A DNA stretch of 64,000 bases from Sulfitobacter sp. LCG007 (lineage in GTDB: Bacteria > Pseudomonadota > Alphaproteobacteria > Rhodobacterales > Rhodobacteraceae), in NCBI RefSeq assembly GCF_040801785.1, contig NZ_CP161805.1, positions 1 to 64,000 on the forward strand, given 5' to 3'. Positions 62,223 through 64,000 of this stretch are shown piece after piece. Below the pieces are notes generated by a model, which was not told the DNA's origin, ran no database searches, and worked only from the letters and a program-made list of their open reading frames with translations. How positions within the stretch are numbered: the stretch's first letter is position 1; the number at the start of each line of letters is the position of its first letter. A program made the translations under genes and the position numbers.

Positions 62223-62774
62223 CTACGTCTTGAGGCGTTTCTCGATGGCTTCCTTCACTGCCCCCCGCGCCGTGCGCAGGAAAAGCGCAAAGGCGATCAG
62301 GCCGGAGCCGTTGAAAAGCAGCTCGATGCCGAGAAGGATACCCAGCAGCGACGGCGCGATCTCGAAGAAGTTGGCGATGATATAGCCTGCGAGCAGCACC
62401 GAAAGCGCTCCGGACAGAAGCATCGGCCAGAAGATCCGCGTCTCGCGCATGTTGAAGGCCGTGACCAGCCGCAGGATGCCATTGGCCCCGATCAGGATCG
62501 TCGCCAGCGTCGCCAGCGAGATGATACCCTGCAGAGGCTCGAACATCAGCGACAGGCCAAGGAGCACCATGAGGATGCCAAGCCCAACGCCGAGCAGCTT
62601 GCCCGTGCCGCTTTCACCGAAGCCCGCGTAGATCTGCACGGCGCCGACCAGAAGAAAGGTCACGCCTGCAACCACCGTCACGGCAAACGACGCGGCGACA
62701 GGGTTTGCCAGCACGAAGACGCCGAACAGGATCGACAGGATGCCGGCGATAAGCCACTTCACCCAGAGTTTCAT
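62223..62774 (-). CDS. HdeD-family membrane protein
   Basis: A 183-residue inner-membrane protein with about six transmembrane segments in repeated pairs ([21 protein letters not shown] in essence at the start; [24 protein letters not shown] near the end). HdeD of E. coli contributes to acid resistance at high cell density; the family name does not prove that role here. It sits 38 bases after leuC and 170 before leuD. Confidence 0.85.
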   Translation of the reverse strand: MKLWVKWLIAGILSILFGVFVLANPVAASFAVTVVAGVTFLLVGAVQIYAGFGESGTGKLLGVGLGILMVLLGLSLMFEPLQGIISLATLATILIGANGILRLVTAFNMRETRIFWPMLLSGALSVLLAGYIIANFFEIAPSLLGILLGIELLFNGSGLIAFALFLRTARGAVKEAIEKRLKT

Positions 62775-62812
62775 TGCGTAGTCCCCTCTCCCAGGAATTT
62801 CACGGGATCAGC

Positions 62813-64000
62813 CTACATCAAATCGCGTACGTCCGTCAGGTGTCCCGTAACTGCTGCGGCTGCTGCCATTGCCGGGCTCATCAGGTGGGTCCGGCCTCCG
62901 CGCCCCTGGCGGCCCTCGAAGTTCCTGTTGGAGGTCGCGGCGCAGCGTTCGCCGGGCGAAAGCTGGTCCGGGTTCATTGCAAGACACATCGAGCAGCCGG
63001 CGAGACGCCATTCAAAGCCCGCCTCCTTGAAGATGTCGGCAAGACCTTCCTCTTCCGCCTGCGCGCGCACGAGGCCCGAGCCCGGGACAACCATCGCCCG
63101 CAGACCTTCCTTGACCTTGCGGCCCTTCAGGATGGCAGCGGCGGCGCGCAGGTCTTCAATGCGCCCGTTGGTGCAGGACCCGATGAAGACGGTGTCGATG
63201 GCGACTTCCGAAAGAGGCGTGCCGGGCACGAGGCCCATGTATTCCAGCGACCGCTTCGCCGCCTCGACCTTGCCGCCTTTGAAGTCCTCGGCGGCAGGCA
63301 CCGTGGCGGTGATCGGCAGGACGTCCTCGGGTGAGGTGCCCCATGTCACGACCGGCGCGATATCCTCGCCCCTCAGCGTCACGACCTTGTCCCAATGCGC
63401 GTCATCGTCGGAATAGAGCGTCTTCCACCAGCTCATCGCCGCTTCCCATTGCGCCCCCTTGGGCGCGTGGGGCCGTCCCATGCAATAGGCGAAGGTCTTC
63501 TCGTCCGGAGCGATCAGCCCTGCGCGGGCGCCGCCCTCGATGGCCATGTTGCAGACCGTCATGCGGCCTTCCATCGACAGGTCGCGGATCGCCTCGCCGC
63601 AATATTCGATGACATAACCGGTCCCGCCCGCGGTTCCCGTGGCGCCGATGACCGACAGCGTGATGTCCTTGGCCGTCACACCCGGGCGCAGCTTGCCGGT
63701 GATCTCGACCTTCATGTTCTTCGACTTCTTCTGGATCAGCGTCTGTGTGGCGAGCACATGCTCGACCTCGGACGTGCCGATCCCGTGCGCGAGCGCCCCG
63801 AAGGCGCCATGCGTCGCGGTGTGGCTGTCGCCGCAGACCACCGTCATGCCGGGCAGGGTCCAGCCCTGCTCGGGTCCGACGATATGCACGATCCCCTGCC
63901 GGACGTCGCTGACCGGGTAGTAGTGGATGCCGAAGTCCGTCGCGTTCTTGTCGAGCGCCTCGACCTGGATACGGCTGTCTTCGGTCATCGTCGCCGCATT
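62813..64000 (-). CDS. leuC: 3-isopropylmalate dehydratase large subunit, 5' end outside window
   Basis: About 395 of the usual 470 or so residues are present; the coding frame is still open at base 64000. Aconitase-fold Fe-S enzyme of leucine synthesis. Landmarks: [38 protein letters not shown] (cluster Cys) and [11 protein letters not shown] (the other two cluster Cys), with a C-terminus of normal form. An internal ATG at 63988 is not the real start because family sequence (NAAT) continues upstream of it. Confidence 0.97.
   Translation of the reverse strand, partial: NAATMTEDSRIQVEALDKNATDFGIHYYPVSDVRQGIVHIVGPEQGWTLPGMTVVCGDSHTATHGAFGALAHGIGTSEVEHVLATQTLIQKKSKNMKVEITGKLRPGVTAKDITLSVIGATGTAGGTGYVIEYCGEAIRDLSMEGRMTVCNMAIEGGARAGLIAPDEKTFAYCMGRPHAPKGAQWEAAMSWWKTLYSDDDAHWDKVVTLRGEDIAPVVTWGTSPEDVLPITATVPAAEDFKGGKVEAAKRSLEYMGLVPGTPLSEVAIDTVFIGSCTNGRIEDLRAAAAILKGRKVKEGLRAMVVPGSGLVRAQAEEEGLADIFKEAGFEWRLAGCSMCLAMNPDQLSPGERCAATSNRNFEGRQGRGGRTHLMSPAMAAAAAVTGHLTDVRDLM

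Overview
The window is about 64 kb of a high-GC alphaproteobacterial chromosome, most likely a member of the Rhodobacteraceae (Roseobacter group). This rests on the start order dnaA-dnaN-recF-gyrB, the leuC/leuD/leuB cluster, a Sinorhizobium-type frcBCAK fructose operon, a ChvE/GguAB-type sugar ABC operon and a type III polyketide synthase operon. No species can be named from sequence alone. Base 1 is the dnaA start codon, so the map appears to be origin-oriented; the origin itself would lie upstream.

Layout. (1) 1-7943: replication core (dnaA, dnaN, recF, a LysE-type exporter, gyrB) and a class IV aminotransferase. (2) 7992-12788: a cupin protein, an unknown membrane protein, a type III PKS / isoprenylcysteine-methyltransferase-like gene pair broken by three in-frame TAG codons, and an MFS exporter. 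(3) 12910-25220: pentose catabolism. A ChvE-like binding protein with its ABC transporter, an arabinose-type dehydrogenase, L-arabonate dehydratase, a mutarotase, a keto-deoxy-arabonate dehydratase and a ketoglutarate-semialdehyde dehydrogenase together spell the non-phosphorylative route to 2-oxoglutarate, next to a divergent GbpR-like LysR regulator. (4) 25226-31163: a ROK repressor diverging from frcBCAK and a fructokinase. (5) 31217-43072: glycogen metabolism (glgP, glgC, glgA, glgX, malQ, pgm; no glgB here) followed by a D-lyxose/mannose isomerase-like cupin. (6) 43101-46273: pxpA-like, a YcaQ-like glycosylase and a LacI regulator.

(7) 46395-56922 is an accessory island between tRNA-Arg(CCU) and tRNA-Pro(CGG). 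It holds an intact IS6-family element, a small secreted protein of unknown function, a large RTX-type protein broken by two small frameshifts, an IS481-family element whose transposase gene has been hit by four short palindromic insertions, a frameshifted tniQ, an IS3-family element, an IS5 remnant and a glutathione-S-transferase remnant. A 264-bp direct repeat (a tniQ 3' end) brackets 6.6 kb of it. The first part of the cargo is visibly AT-richer than the chromosome.

(8) 56971-64000, all on the minus strand: leuC (cut by the window end), an HdeD-like protein, leuD, an unknown membrane protein, a secreted endonuclease/exonuclease/phosphatase-fold enzyme, leuB and an EamA transporter.

The most unusual signals are the family of short hairpin insertions inside the IS481 gene (52259-52808), the three amber codons in an otherwise intact PKS operon (9360-10954), and the G6-tract frameshift at the start of the RTX gene (48311-48316). 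No CRISPR array or rRNA was seen.
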